NCBI GenBank assembly: GCA_024234675.1
Contig: JACKNU010000001.1
Span: 744,001 to 808,000 of the forward strand
Direction: 5' to 3'
Source of the DNA: Pseudomonadales bacterium
GTDB lineage: Bacteria > Pseudomonadota > Gammaproteobacteria > Pseudomonadales > Halieaceae
DNA: 64,000 nucleotides
Both the position numbers and the translations under genes were made by a program. Under the pieces are notes generated by a model. It was not told the origin of the DNA. It did not search any database and saw nothing but the letters and a program-made list of their open reading frames with translations. The stretch's first letter is position 1; every line of letters begins with the position of its first letter. Shown here piece by piece: positions 1 to 8,760 of the stretch.

Positions 1-283
1 CCTTTACCGCGTCCAGCGGGCCACCGCTGGCGTTATAGTCACGACCGGTCTTACGCGTGTCCCGATCGCTGATCCAGGCCCCGCGGGGCGCGGGAGCAGC
101 GGTGCGCCTGCCGGAATCCACGTTGGTCGGCTGCACCCGCACCTCTTCGCGGCTGGCCAGGCTCTGCTCGCAGGCCACGTCGGTGAACGTGGTTTTGCCG
201 CTCACCGCGTCCCGACACATGTAGATTTTTGCCGAGGCCAGTTGCGGGCCCAGCAGCAACAACAGCACCAGTACGGCCTTCAT
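1..283 (-). CDS. DUF4124-like secreted protein (partial, 3' end outside window)
   Basis: The frame opens with ATG at 283 behind an AAGGTGG ribosome site and runs off the left edge, so only the first 94 residues are visible. They begin with a clear signal peptide (about residues 1-18, ending ASA), followed by the pattern KIYMCRD...TFTD.ACE. This is the usual start of DUF4124 proteins, small exported proteins of unknown function with two conserved cysteines (here residues 22 and 39). The function is not known. A larger frame on the same strand starting at 323 is a shadow: it lacks a signal peptide and a good ribosome site. Confidence 0.7.
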   Translation of the reverse strand, partial: MKAVLVLLLLLGPQLASAKIYMCRDAVSGKTTFTDVACEQSLASREEVRVQPTNVDSGRRTAAPAPRGAWISDRDTRKTGRDYNASGGPLDAVK

Positions 284-393
284 ATTTCCACCTTGCGCCC
301 GGGCGCGGCTTACTCACTCCCAAAAGCCTAGGGGGCGGCCACGCGGGAGGCCAGCATTAACTGTACATTTCGGCAATCGGTGCGGACAGGTGA

Positions 394-936
394 TCAGGCG
401 TCGATACTGCCCAGCAGCTCCAGCGCCTCATCGCACCAGGCCAGGAACTGCTCGCCCTGGCGAATGCCCGCCACCAGGGCGAGGTATACCCCCTTGCGGC
501 GGGTGGGCAGGGTCTGCGGCGAGCCGTAATGCCGGCGGCGTATTTTCTCGTAGAGGTAGAGGCGGCGCATCATCTCCTCGCGCCTGGCGGTGACCTCCCC
601 GGCGATGTGCGCGGCGTTGTCGGCATCGAGGTTGTACAGCTTCACCAGCAATTCATCCTTGGCGGGCCGGCTGCGGGTACTGCTGTATACCCACCGCGCC
701 AGGGCCTCGCGCCCGGGTTGGGTAAGGCCGTAGACGATCTTGTTGGGCTTGCCCCGCTGGTTGACCTCGCGCTTGTTGAGCCAGCCGCGCTCAGCAAGTT
801 TGCGCAACTCCTGGTAGATCTGCTGGTGCGAGGCCTGCCAGAAGAAGCCCAGCGAGGTCTCGAAATCCCGCGCCAGCTCATACCCGGACAAATCGTCCTC
901 GATCAGGGCCGTCATTATCGCGTGTGCCAGTGCCAT
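394..936 (-). CDS. PadR/AphA-like transcriptional regulator
   Basis: A 180-residue protein with the PadR layout. It has an N-terminal winged helix (about residues 1-85: helix start MALAHAIMTALIEDDLSGYELA, wing around RGKPNKIVYGLT) and a C-terminal helical dimerisation region rich in arginine and glutamate (about 100-175), as in the Vir_act_alpha_C family. The ATG at 936 has an AGGA ribosome site. It is divergent from the nitronate monooxygenase gene, and the gap holds two copies of TATGCA-N6-TGCATA, the kind of site bound by AphA of Vibrio. It probably represses or controls both genes. PadR assignment is confident; the ligand is unknown. Confidence 0.85.
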   Translation of the reverse strand: MALAHAIMTALIEDDLSGYELARDFETSLGFFWQASHQQIYQELRKLAERGWLNKREVNQRGKPNKIVYGLTQPGREALARWVYSSTRSRPAKDELLVKLYNLDADNAAHIAGEVTARREEMMRRLYLYEKIRRRHYGSPQTLPTRRKGVYLALVAGIRQGEQFLAWCDEALELLGSIDA

Positions 937-991
937 GACTCATCCTGTCCCAATGCGGTTACCGCCACAGCATACTCCCCGCGAGCCCTGA

Positions 992-1037
992 TATGCAAAA
1001 GCATGCATAAAGTGCTTGCTATGCAAATGATTGCATA
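992..1037. promoter_or_regulatory. Two palindromic operators, TATGCA-N6-TGCATA
   Basis: Perfect inverted repeats lie at 992-1009 and 1020-1037. Each has arms TATGCA and TGCATA around six bases, and their starts are 28 bases apart. They sit between the divergent PadR-like regulator (start 936) and the nitronate monooxygenase (start 1103). The arms match the known AphA half-site TATGCA, so binding by the neighbouring regulator is the simple inference. A spacing near 28 bases would not place the dimers exactly on one face of the helix. Confidence 0.7.
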
Positions 1038-1102
1038 TTATCGTTGCCGGCCATGTACCCATGGGGCGGGGACGCCCCGTCCGTCGCTGCGAGGAATCAA
1101 CA

Positions 1103-2068
1103 ATGGCGCTTCCACCCGTCCTGCAAAACACCCTGTCGCTGCCGCTGGTGGCGGCACCCATGTTCATCATCTCCAATCCGGAGCTGGTCATCGCCCAGTG
1201 CAAGGCCGGGGTGGTGGGCTCTTTCCCCGCCCTGAACGCCCGCCCCGCCGCGGAGCTGGAAGTCTGGCTGCAACGCATCACCAGCGACCTGGCAGCCTAC
1301 AACCAGGCCAACCCCGACCGGCCCGCGGCGCCCTTTGCCGTCAACCAGATCGTACACGGCTCCAACGACCGCTTGCAGCACGACCTGGAGATGTGCGTGA
1401 AGTACAAGGTACCGATCGTGATCACCTCCCTGGGAGCCAAGGAGTTTGTCAATGAGGCGGTACACTCCTACGGCGGCATCGTGCTGCACGACATCATCAG
1501 CGACAGGTTTGCCCGCAAGGCGGTCGCCAAAGGCGCCGACGGCCTGATCGCCGTGGCCGCCGGCGCGGGCGGGCACGCCGGCTCGATCTCGCCCTTCGCG
1601 CTGGTGCAGGAGATACGGGAGTGGTTTGACGGCCCGCTGCTGCTGTCGGGATCCATCGCCACCGGCGGCGGCATCCTCGCGGCCCAGGCCATGGGGGCGG
1701 ACCTGGCCTACGTCGGCTCGGCCTTTATCGCCACCCGGGAGGCCAACGCCCAGCAGGCCTACAAGCAGGCCATCGTGGACTGCGACTCGGCCGACATCGT
1801 CAACAGCAATCTCTTTACCGGCGTGCACGGCAACTACCTGCGCCCCTCTATCGAGGCGGCGGGCATGGACCCGGATAATCTGCCGGACGGCGATATTGCC
1901 AGCATGAATTTCGGCTCCGGCGGGGATACGGACGCCAAGGCCTGGAAAGATATCTGGGGTTGCGGCCAGGGTATCTCCGCGGTGAAGGCAGTGCTGCCCA
2001 CGGCAGACCTGGTGGCGCGGCTGGCAACTGAGTACCGCGCCGCCAGAGAACGCCTGCGCCCGGCCTGA
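1103..2068 (+). CDS. Nitronate monooxygenase family flavoprotein
   Basis: A 321-residue FMN-dependent TIM-barrel protein of the nitronate monooxygenase (2-nitropropane dioxygenase) family. Members oxidise alkyl nitronates, and some relatives are enoyl reductases. The N-terminal LPLVAAPMF strand, the glycine-rich GAGGHAG at residues 154-160 with the catalytic-type His, and the phosphate-binding strand near LAYVGSAFIATREA are visible. The start at 1103 is chosen because GAGGAA lies 7 bases upstream; an upstream ATG at 1031 would run through the operator. Expression is probably controlled by the divergent PadR-like protein. The true substrate is unknown. Confidence 0.88.
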   Translation: MALPPVLQNTLSLPLVAAPMFIISNPELVIAQCKAGVVGSFPALNARPAAELEVWLQRITSDLAAYNQANPDRPAAPFAVNQIVHGSNDRLQHDLEMCVKYKVPIVITSLGAKEFVNEAVHSYGGIVLHDIISDRFARKAVAKGADGLIAVAAGAGGHAGSISPFALVQEIREWFDGPLLLSGSIATGGGILAAQAMGADLAYVGSAFIATREANAQQAYKQAIVDCDSADIVNSNLFTGVHGNYLRPSIEAAGMDPDNLPDGDIASMNFGSGGDTDAKAWKDIWGCGQGISAVKAVLPTADLVARLATEYRAARERLRPA

Positions 2069-2085
2069 AATCGGCCCCTGCTGGA

Positions 2086-3702
2086 TCAGCCCCCGGGGGA
2101 TTGCGCCGGCGCGGCGTACCAGTGCTCCGGTGGCACCAGCTTGGCCTGGTCCGGGTCGGCGACGTAATTGGGCGACATGATCTGCACGCCGTACTCGTTG
2201 AACACGTCCTGTATATTGCCGTGCAGGGCACTGTAGAGCCTGTTCATGTTGCGGGCGTCATCGCAGTAGGCATTGAGCTGGTACACCACGGTAAAATCGC
2301 CCAGGGACTGCTGTAGGACAAAAGGGGCCGGCTCCGTGCGCAGCCCCTGGGTGCGGCGGGCCGCCTGCAGGAGCATCGCCTCCACCTGGCGCCAGGACAC
2401 GTCGTAGCCGATACCCACCTCGGTGTGCAGGATCAGGCCCGGGTCCCGCTGGTAACTGCTGTAGTTGATCACCGCACTGCCGAGCAGCATGGAGTTGGGG
2501 ACATTGATTTCCTCATTCTTGAGCGAACGGATACGGGTATTCATGGTTTTCATATCCACCACCTCACCCTCCAGGTCCCCGACGCGGATCCGGTCGCCCT
2601 CGCGGAAGGCGCGGCGGTATATCAGGCTGTAACCGGCGATGATATTGGCGATGAAAGACGAGGAACCGATGGACAGGATCACACCGAAGAAAATACTCAT
2701 GCCCTTGAAGGCTTCCGAGTCGGAGCCGGGAATGTAGGGATAGGCAATCACCAGCCCGAACACGATGACCACCACCCGCACGATGCGATAGGTAGGCAGG
2801 GCCAGGTCCCGATCAAAGGTTTCCAGGCGAATCCAGCCGCGGTCCACCCGGGCGAAGAAAGTGTGAATGACCCGCAGGAAAAAGCGGATCACCACCACCA
2901 GCACCGCCAGGAACGCCAGGTCCGGCAACGACGCGACCAAACCCGCGCTCATTTCCTTCAGGGGATCCAGTATCAGGCGGAAAATATCCACGGCCAGCGG
3001 ACGCGTCCAGGGATACAGGCCCAGGGCTGTTTCCAGCCACACCAGCACCAGCAGGAACAGCATCAGCGTGCGCAGCCCGCGCAATATCCCCCCCAGCCAA
3101 CCCCATATCTGGCGGGAGTTGATGACGCGGTGAGAGGCCTGCTCAATCTGCTCCAGTTGCCCTTTCAGGCGCCGCTCCACCAGCCGGTTCAGCCAGCCAA
3201 ACAGCGCCGTGATCGCCCTGTAAAGCAGCGCAGCGAGCAGGGAGATACCCAGCAGGATGCCCGTGTTGCGCAACAATCGTTCGGGCGCGCGCATCTCGCG
3301 GTAGTCCCCTACCGCGTGGATGACGCGACGCATGGACGAAGTCGCCAGCAGTTGCAATGACACCTGTTCCAGCTCGGCATCCGGGGGATAGAAGATGACC
3401 AGCGTCTCCTCGTTCGCAACCAGCGCCACGCCGTCGCCAATGGTTTCAACGGTGATCGCGGCGGGATCCTGTTCGGTATTGTCGGCCAGGGCCACGATGC
3501 GCTGGCGCACCTCCCTGGCCCGAAACCAGGCGGGCAGCGCCGAAGTTCCCCTGAGACGGAACAGCACCTGGCCGTCCACGGTCACCGGGGCGACCATGGT
3601 CGAATCATCCCCCACCAAACCAGCTGCAGATTCTGCAGCCAGGGCGGGGACAGCCAGCGCAGCCACAAGGAGCGCCAGCCCGAGGCAGACACCACGCAGC
3701 AT
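2086..3702 (-). CDS. MscS family mechanosensitive channel
   Basis: A 538-residue inner-membrane protein with a signal-like N-terminus (MLRGVCLGLALLVAALAVPALA), a periplasmic domain of about 130 residues, several membrane helices (about 145-340) and an MscS core. The core begins near residue 345 with SSSFIANIIAGYSLIYRRAF (pore exit), continues through the beta domain (GDRIRVGDLEGEV) and ends in the alpha/beta vestibule domain. Such channels open on hypo-osmotic shock. The ATG at 3702 is preferred over a GTG at 3759 because it opens directly into the signal sequence. The gene is convergent with the monooxygenase gene, 17 bases apart, and likely has its own promoter. Confidence 0.88.
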   Translation of the reverse strand: MLRGVCLGLALLVAALAVPALAAESAAGLVGDDSTMVAPVTVDGQVLFRLRGTSALPAWFRAREVRQRIVALADNTEQDPAAITVETIGDGVALVANEETLVIFYPPDAELEQVSLQLLATSSMRRVIHAVGDYREMRAPERLLRNTGILLGISLLAALLYRAITALFGWLNRLVERRLKGQLEQIEQASHRVINSRQIWGWLGGILRGLRTLMLFLLVLVWLETALGLYPWTRPLAVDIFRLILDPLKEMSAGLVASLPDLAFLAVLVVVIRFFLRVIHTFFARVDRGWIRLETFDRDLALPTYRIVRVVVIVFGLVIAYPYIPGSDSEAFKGMSIFFGVILSIGSSSFIANIIAGYSLIYRRAFREGDRIRVGDLEGEVVDMKTMNTRIRSLKNEEINVPNSMLLGSAVINYSSYQRDPGLILHTEVGIGYDVSWRQVEAMLLQAARRTQGLRTEPAPFVLQQSLGDFTVVYQLNAYCDDARNMNRLYSALHGNIQDVFNEYGVQIMSPNYVADPDQAKLVPPEHWYAAPAQSPGG

Positions 3703-3778
3703 ATGGATTTCCCTGCTCCAGGATTGAACCGGCTCAAGCATATACTTGAGCGGTATCACCGGGCAATCTCCAGCTGCC

Positions 3779-4879
3779 CTACAGGTCGCTGAACTTCACC
3801 ACCCGGGCGTTGACCGGCGGATGGCGGTCGGCGCCGATCCAGCGCCAGCACAGGGTGCCGTTGCGGTGGCCCGCGGTTTCCACCCAGTTGGCCTGCGGCG
3901 GCCGCTGGTGGGCCACCACGATGCGCACGCTGCCATCGGCCTCACAGGTGGCGGTGTGCTTGTTGAAGTGGATGTTGTGGTAGCGGTAGTCCAGCGATTC
4001 CATCCACCAGTTCTGCAGTACGAAGTTCCAGGTCTGGCAGTCCGGGATATCGGTCGCCTCTATCAGCAGGGCCTCGTCTTCGTCCAGGGCCCAACTGCTG
4101 TGGAAATAGTAAATATTCGGGTCGCCGCCTATGGCCTGGCAGAAGGCCTGGTCGGCGGGGGCCACTTCATTGGTGGTAGCCAGGAAACCCTCGGCCCAGC
4201 CCTCGAACAGCCCGGTGGTATTGCGCACGAACTGGGTGACACCCTGCAGGGCCTTGTCCAGCTGCTCCGCGGTCAGGGGTGGCGGCCTGTCCTGCTCGGC
4301 GCCTATGCGCTCGATGCGAATTTCCGCCGGCTTCTCGGTGCGTCGGTCCTGGAAGGTCTGGCGCACGTTGATGGCATTGGTTTCAGGGCCCATGGGCAGC
4401 CAGTTGCCGGGCTGCTGTCGCTGGCTGACGATGATCTCGAGACTGCCGTCCGCGCCGATATCCATATCCCGGGAATCGAGGTAGCCATCGGTTTTCATCC
4501 CGCCACCGGTGCTGTAGCGATTGATCACGGTACCGAAGCCCAGGTAATCAACGCTGCCGCGAGTGCCGGTGATGCGGTAGTCGTGGCGGGGATTGATGCT
4601 GGCGCTCTGGTAGTAGTTGTCCGGGTTGTCGGCGCCCATCTTGATGGTTTCATGCACCGGGCAGCGCAGTACCGGGAAGTCGGCGCCGCCGGTTTCCAGG
4701 AAGCTCTCCAGGCCGGCCCGCAGCATGCGCGTCAGGTAGCGATAGCCCTCGGCGCGATTGAAAGCATCCTGCGGGGCCCTGGGGGCGTTGAGCAGTTCCC
4801 CGGCCTCCTTCAGCGCGTCGCAAAAATCCGCCCAGGCCGCTCCGCTGAGCACCCTGTCTGTAGAGGTCTGTTCGCTCAT
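3779..4879 (-). CDS. DUF1214 domain-containing protein
   Basis: A 366-residue soluble protein without a signal peptide. The C-terminal half carries the DUF1214 pattern: WALDEDEALLIEATDIPDC, then WNFVLQNWWMES, then DGSVRIVVAHQRP and WVETAGHRNG. The N-terminal half repeats a similar logic (SLEIIVSQRQQPGNWLPMGP), so the protein looks like two related beta domains. DUF1214 proteins have no settled biochemical role; many sit in lipid or steroid catabolic regions. The start codon overlaps the stop of the upstream sulfotransferase by four bases (ATGA), so the two are translationally coupled. Confidence 0.8.
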   Translation of the reverse strand: MSEQTSTDRVLSGAAWADFCDALKEAGELLNAPRAPQDAFNRAEGYRYLTRMLRAGLESFLETGGADFPVLRCPVHETIKMGADNPDNYYQSASINPRHDYRITGTRGSVDYLGFGTVINRYSTGGGMKTDGYLDSRDMDIGADGSLEIIVSQRQQPGNWLPMGPETNAINVRQTFQDRRTEKPAEIRIERIGAEQDRPPPLTAEQLDKALQGVTQFVRNTTGLFEGWAEGFLATTNEVAPADQAFCQAIGGDPNIYYFHSSWALDEDEALLIEATDIPDCQTWNFVLQNWWMESLDYRYHNIHFNKHTATCEADGSVRIVVAHQRPPQANWVETAGHRNGTLCWRWIGADRHPPVNARVVKFSDL

Positions 4880-6048
4880 TTCTCTTCTCCCTGCTGATCC
4901 ATCGTCAAACCGTAGCGCCGGGCGTACTCCCCGAACAACTCTTCCACCTGCGCGCGGGAAATACCGTAGTCTTCGAGGCGGTATTCATGCCTGCCGTGCT
5001 TGCCCCGGGGATTGTCCCGCAGCCACCGCGCCATGGCCTCCCTGCCCGCCTCACTCAGGGCCTCGCCGCGCGCGGCATATATCGCCTCGATTGCCGGCCA
5101 GGGATCGGCCACGAAATCGTCGTGGTGCAGGTCCAGGAACTGACCGGGAAACTGCGGCTGCAGCCGCGCCCGGTCTGCTTCAAAGGTACGCGTATAAATC
5201 CTGAGCATGTCCATCCAGTCCCGGCCGATCTCCCGACGATCGATATGGTCGGATCCGCTTTTGCGCAGAACCTCGCTGAAACTGCAACCCGAGGCGACCA
5301 GGCTCATGGGCGAGCGGTGCGTCTGCACGATGATGGCATCGGGATAGTATTTCAGAATCTGGGTCAGCCCCAGTTGGTGAAATGGCGCCTTCAGCACCCA
5401 CAGGCCCGGGTGGCGCGACTGCAATAACTGCAGCTGCAGCTTGTGCCAGGCGTAGCTGTCACGGGTGCAGAGCTGGGCGTACAGCCAGTTGGCGTAACTG
5501 GGTATATGGAACATGGCGGAGTACTCAACCGACATGAAATTGCGGTTGAGGAGCATATAGCATTCGTCGGGCTCCTCTGCAGCCAGCAGGTGGGTGGCCA
5601 GGAAACCGGGCAGGAAGGTCTCGGTCAGCGCCACGCCCTCACGCTGCCTGGCAATGCGCGGGTCGCTCTCGTAGGTCGCGGTCTCCGGCGGCGGCACCGG
5701 GTCCTGGGCCTCCCACAGGCGCAGGGTGCGGTTGCCACTGTCCTGGTTGAGCATATGGTGCAGCGCCGTGGTACCGGTGCGCGGCAGGCCCACGATGAAC
5801 ACCGGCCTGCGTATTTCTTCATCGCGCACCTCAGGGTGGGCCTCCAGGTAGTCGACGATGGCGAGGCGTGTGGTCAGCCCGGCGTTGATGGTCATCTGCG
5901 CGCGGAGCTTGCCAAAGTCGTTCAGGCGCGCCTCGGTGTTGAGGGAACGCACCAGCCGCTCCAGCGGCTCGCGAAAATCATCGCCGCCAAAATCGGCGAG
6001 GCCGGTTTGCGCCTGTGCCGCGCGCAGCAATTCTTCAATATCCAGCAC
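4876..6048 (-). CDS. Sulfotransferase family protein
   Basis: A protein of about 390 residues with the PAPS-binding 5'-phosphosulfate loop GLPRTGTT at residues 87-94 and the downstream 3'-phosphate-binding region around QTHRSPMSLVASGCS. This is the layout of bacterial Sulfotransfer_3-type enzymes, which move sulfate from PAPS to a hydroxyl or amine acceptor. The acceptor cannot be read from sequence. The start is uncertain: GTG at 6048 has GGAA eight bases upstream and fits where relatives begin; a TTG at 6081 in the same frame is possible. It forms an overlapping pair with the DUF1214 gene. Confidence 0.83.
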   Translation of the reverse strand: MLDIEELLRAAQAQTGLADFGGDDFREPLERLVRSLNTEARLNDFGKLRAQMTINAGLTTRLAIVDYLEAHPEVRDEEIRRPVFIVGLPRTGTTALHHMLNQDSGNRTLRLWEAQDPVPPPETATYESDPRIARQREGVALTETFLPGFLATHLLAAEEPDECYMLLNRNFMSVEYSAMFHIPSYANWLYAQLCTRDSYAWHKLQLQLLQSRHPGLWVLKAPFHQLGLTQILKYYPDAIIVQTHRSPMSLVASGCSFSEVLRKSGSDHIDRREIGRDWMDMLRIYTRTFEADRARLQPQFPGQFLDLHHDDFVADPWPAIEAIYAARGEALSEAGREAMARWLRDNPRGKHGRHEYRLEDYGISRAQVEELFGEYARRYGLTMDQQGEEK

Positions 6049-6137
6049 CGGGTGATTCCGTATCCATGCAGTCGGGCACAAGCCTATTACCGGGGCTGGC
6101 TACGGGCAATATAAGCTGCGCACAAACCCTGTTTTGC

Positions 6138-6151
6138 GCTCGCTAGCGAGC
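6138..6151. repeat. 14-base perfect palindrome in intergenic gap
   Basis: GCTCGCTAGCGAGC lies in the 6049-6187 gap, between the sulfotransferase start and the stop of the exonuclease gene. No T-run follows on either strand, so it is not a convincing intrinsic terminator. It could be an operator or simply chance. Confidence 0.35.
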
Positions 6152-6187
6152 CGACAGTCTGCCCTGGTACAAGATACAGAACTGGGA

Positions 6188-6859
6188 CTACAGCAGCTGA
6201 CCGAGCAAAAAGTGCTTGCCACGACTGCGATGACACGCCAGCGCCAGCAATAGTTCCGCGGTGGCCAGGGCATCCAGCAGGGCGTTGTGCCCCTGGTAGG
6301 GCGGCAGGCCGTAGCGCTCGCGGCAGGCGTGCAGGCGCAGGTCGCCGGGTTTGATCACCTGCTCCCGGCGGCGCAGCAGGGCCTCCTCCTGCAGCAGGGT
6401 GTCCACCACCGGCAGCAGCACCGGGGCGTTGAAGGCCTGGCGGCTTACCCGGTTGAGGAAGGCCATATCCAGGGCGGCATTATGGAACACCAGTACCCGA
6501 CCGGTGGCGGCCTCGAGAAAATACTGCAGTACCTGTTCGCCGGGCTCGGCATCGGTCAGCTCGCAGTCGCGCAGGCTGTGTATGGCAGCGCTCTGGCCCA
6601 CCGAGTTCTCGGCCCTGACCAGGTGATGCCGGGCGGACTCCAGGACGATGGCGCCGCGCTCCACCACCACCCAGCCGACACTCAGTAACTCCCCCTCATT
6701 GACATCCAGTGAGGACATCTCTGCATCGACCACCAGAAAGGATACCTGGCGCCAGTCTGCCCCAGTGGCAGGCAAGGGCGCCTGCCAGCATTGCTGCAGC
6801 GCTGTTCCCTCCACCCGTTTCTTGAAGAGCAGCCTGCGCAGGCGCAACTTCCACATCAT
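6188..6859 (-). CDS. DnaQ-like 3'-5' exonuclease
   Basis: A 223-residue DEDDh exonuclease. Exo I is VDAEMSS (Asp and Glu metal ligands, about residues 46-52). Exo II is FHNAALDMAFL. Exo III is GHNALLDALAT, giving His and Asp five residues apart. It resembles the stand-alone PolC/DnaQ-type exonucleases found next to CBS/DUF294 proteins and sodium symporters in many marine gammaproteobacteria. Its ATG overlaps the stop of the CBS gene (ATGA at 6856-6859), so the two are coupled. The biological substrate is unknown. Confidence 0.87.
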   Translation of the reverse strand: MMWKLRLRRLLFKKRVEGTALQQCWQAPLPATGADWRQVSFLVVDAEMSSLDVNEGELLSVGWVVVERGAIVLESARHHLVRAENSVGQSAAIHSLRDCELTDAEPGEQVLQYFLEAATGRVLVFHNAALDMAFLNRVSRQAFNAPVLLPVVDTLLQEEALLRRREQVIKPGDLRLHACRERYGLPPYQGHNALLDALATAELLLALACHRSRGKHFLLGQLL

Positions 6860-8760
6860 CCCATGCCCGCTCTGAAGGTCTGCCTGACTGCGGACTGGGC
6901 GTCATCGATGATCGTGAAGGCATCGCGCAACTGCTCCTTTGCCATTTTCGGCAAATCTTTGGGATTGATGTGGTTGGTGACTTTTTCACCGCGGACGATC
7001 TGGCCGCACTGGTGTTTTATCCGCTGGTGCTGGATAAAGTGCAGGGCGTCGACCAGGTTGCGGCTGTCGACGATGGTCATATGCTTGCCCTGGGCCAGCG
7101 CCCGCAGGCGCTCATGGGTATTCACCGCGCTGATGCGGTTCGCCAGGGCCCGCAGTCTCACCATCTCGGTAATCGGCAGGACGCCGCGCTTCTTCAGGTC
7201 CAGCACATCGCGTTGCTCGCCATCGCGATCGAGGACAAAGCGGCGGAAAATACCCAGTGGCGGCCTGGTATCCAGGGCGTTGGCGGCGAGTGCTGCCAGG
7301 AAAATGGAATTGCTGGAAGACGTCTCCAGCATGGTCTGCTGCAACTGCTGGCACAGCGAGGAAGTGCCATGGATGCTGCGCAGGTCGAAGAATATGCTCA
7401 CGCGCATGGCCGCGTCGGGCGTCGGGGTGGTAACCCAGCGCCGCACTTTCTGCTGCCAGGCCGACAGCGTCTGCCGCCACTCTTCCGTTTTGGCCATGAT
7501 TTCGCCGGGGCAGTAGACATAGCCGCAGGCGTTGAGACCATCACAAACCATTTCCGCCAGGCTCTGGAACCAGGGCAGGTGCTCGGGCTGTACGCCGTTA
7601 TCGATGATGATGCCGTTGTCCTGGTCGGCTCCCAGCAACTGCTCCGCCCGCGCCTGGGAGCCGAAACCCACCCAGCACCAGGACACCGGTGCAGGGCCCA
7701 GCCTCTGCTCGGCGATCTGGATCAGGCGCACCGTCACGGCATCGCTGATGGCGGTGAGTATCTGGCTGACCTGCTCGGCTCGCATGCCGGCATTCACCCA
7801 CTGCACCATGAGGTTGGGCATACCGGCAACGAGGCCTTTTATTCCCTCCACATCGTGCTGGCGCGAGATATGTTGCACCAGGTAAACGGGATCGTCCTGC
7901 TTGGCCAGGATCAGGTCCGAGGTGGTGACGATACCCTTGAGTTCGCCATCCAGCATGACCGGCAGGTGATGGTAGCCGCGCCGGGTCATCAGCAGGGTGG
8001 TGGCAAAAATGCTCTGGCTGGCATCGATGGTTTCCGGGTTGGGTGTCATGATGTCTCCCACCGGCGTAGCGGGCGGCAGGGCCAGGGCGACGAAGCGTAC
8101 CCGCAGGTCGCGGTCCGTCATGATGCCGGCCAGCCTGCCCTCCTCCACCACGAATGCCGAGGAGACCCGGCGCGCGGCCATCACCTGGGCGGCGTGTTGC
8201 ACCGTGTCGGTGGGTTTTACCGTCAGCAGATCGGTGCTCATCACGGTGCGCACCTCCTGCATCATGGTGTTGGGTTCGGGTTGGTAGCGGGCCGCCCGGC
8301 GCAGGCGCCGACTGCGCTGGCTGGTGAAGTAGCGGTCGAAGTTGCGATCGCGCTCCCGCAGGCCCTGGTAGGCTTCATCGGGCAGCAGGTACAACAGCGC
8401 GTCCTCGATGACAGTGGCCTGCACCTCACCCTGTTCGGCGTTCAGGCCGCCGATATGGAAACTCTCCCCCTCCCCCAGTCTATCCAGCAGCTTGTTGTCG
8501 CTGTCGCGTATTTCAACCGCGCCGCTGCGCACGATGCGCAACCCCTTCTCGGGCGTCTCCCGGTTGAACAACTCGCCGCGGCAGTGGTATTGCACCCGTA
8601 TTTTATCCACCACCGCGTAGAGCTCGGCCTTGCCCAACTGGTTGAAGGGCAGCGACTGCTCCAGGAATTCGGCGACCGGCACCAGTTCCGGCACCGCGAG
8701 CTGCGGCACAGCCGGCTCCTGAATGCCTGTGGCGGTGCTTGCATCGGATTGCTCGCTCAT
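6856..8760 (-). CDS. Cyclic-nucleotide-binding, CBS-pair and DUF294 nucleotidyltransferase-like protein
   Basis: A 634-residue cytoplasmic protein with four modules in order: a cNMP-binding domain (about residues 25-135), two CBS motifs (about 165-285; MSTDLLTVKPTDTVQHAA and IMTPNPETIDASQSI), a GlnD-like DUF294 nucleotidyltransferase domain (about 310-450; GSQARAEQLLGADQDNG contains the GS..R.E...DQDN signature) and a DUF294 C-terminal helical domain. Such proteins are believed to sense nucleotides and modify a partner, but the target is not established. It starts at ATG 8760 behind GGGGAAC and overlaps the upstream membrane-protein gene by one base. Confidence 0.88.
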   Translation of the reverse strand: MSEQSDASTATGIQEPAVPQLAVPELVPVAEFLEQSLPFNQLGKAELYAVVDKIRVQYHCRGELFNRETPEKGLRIVRSGAVEIRDSDNKLLDRLGEGESFHIGGLNAEQGEVQATVIEDALLYLLPDEAYQGLRERDRNFDRYFTSQRSRRLRRAARYQPEPNTMMQEVRTVMSTDLLTVKPTDTVQHAAQVMAARRVSSAFVVEEGRLAGIMTDRDLRVRFVALALPPATPVGDIMTPNPETIDASQSIFATTLLMTRRGYHHLPVMLDGELKGIVTTSDLILAKQDDPVYLVQHISRQHDVEGIKGLVAGMPNLMVQWVNAGMRAEQVSQILTAISDAVTVRLIQIAEQRLGPAPVSWCWVGFGSQARAEQLLGADQDNGIIIDNGVQPEHLPWFQSLAEMVCDGLNACGYVYCPGEIMAKTEEWRQTLSAWQQKVRRWVTTPTPDAAMRVSIFFDLRSIHGTSSLCQQLQQTMLETSSSNSIFLAALAANALDTRPPLGIFRRFVLDRDGEQRDVLDLKKRGVLPITEMVRLRALANRISAVNTHERLRALAQGKHMTIVDSRNLVDALHFIQHQRIKHQCGQIVRGEKVTNHINPKDLPKMAKEQLRDAFTIIDDAQSAVRQTFRAGMG

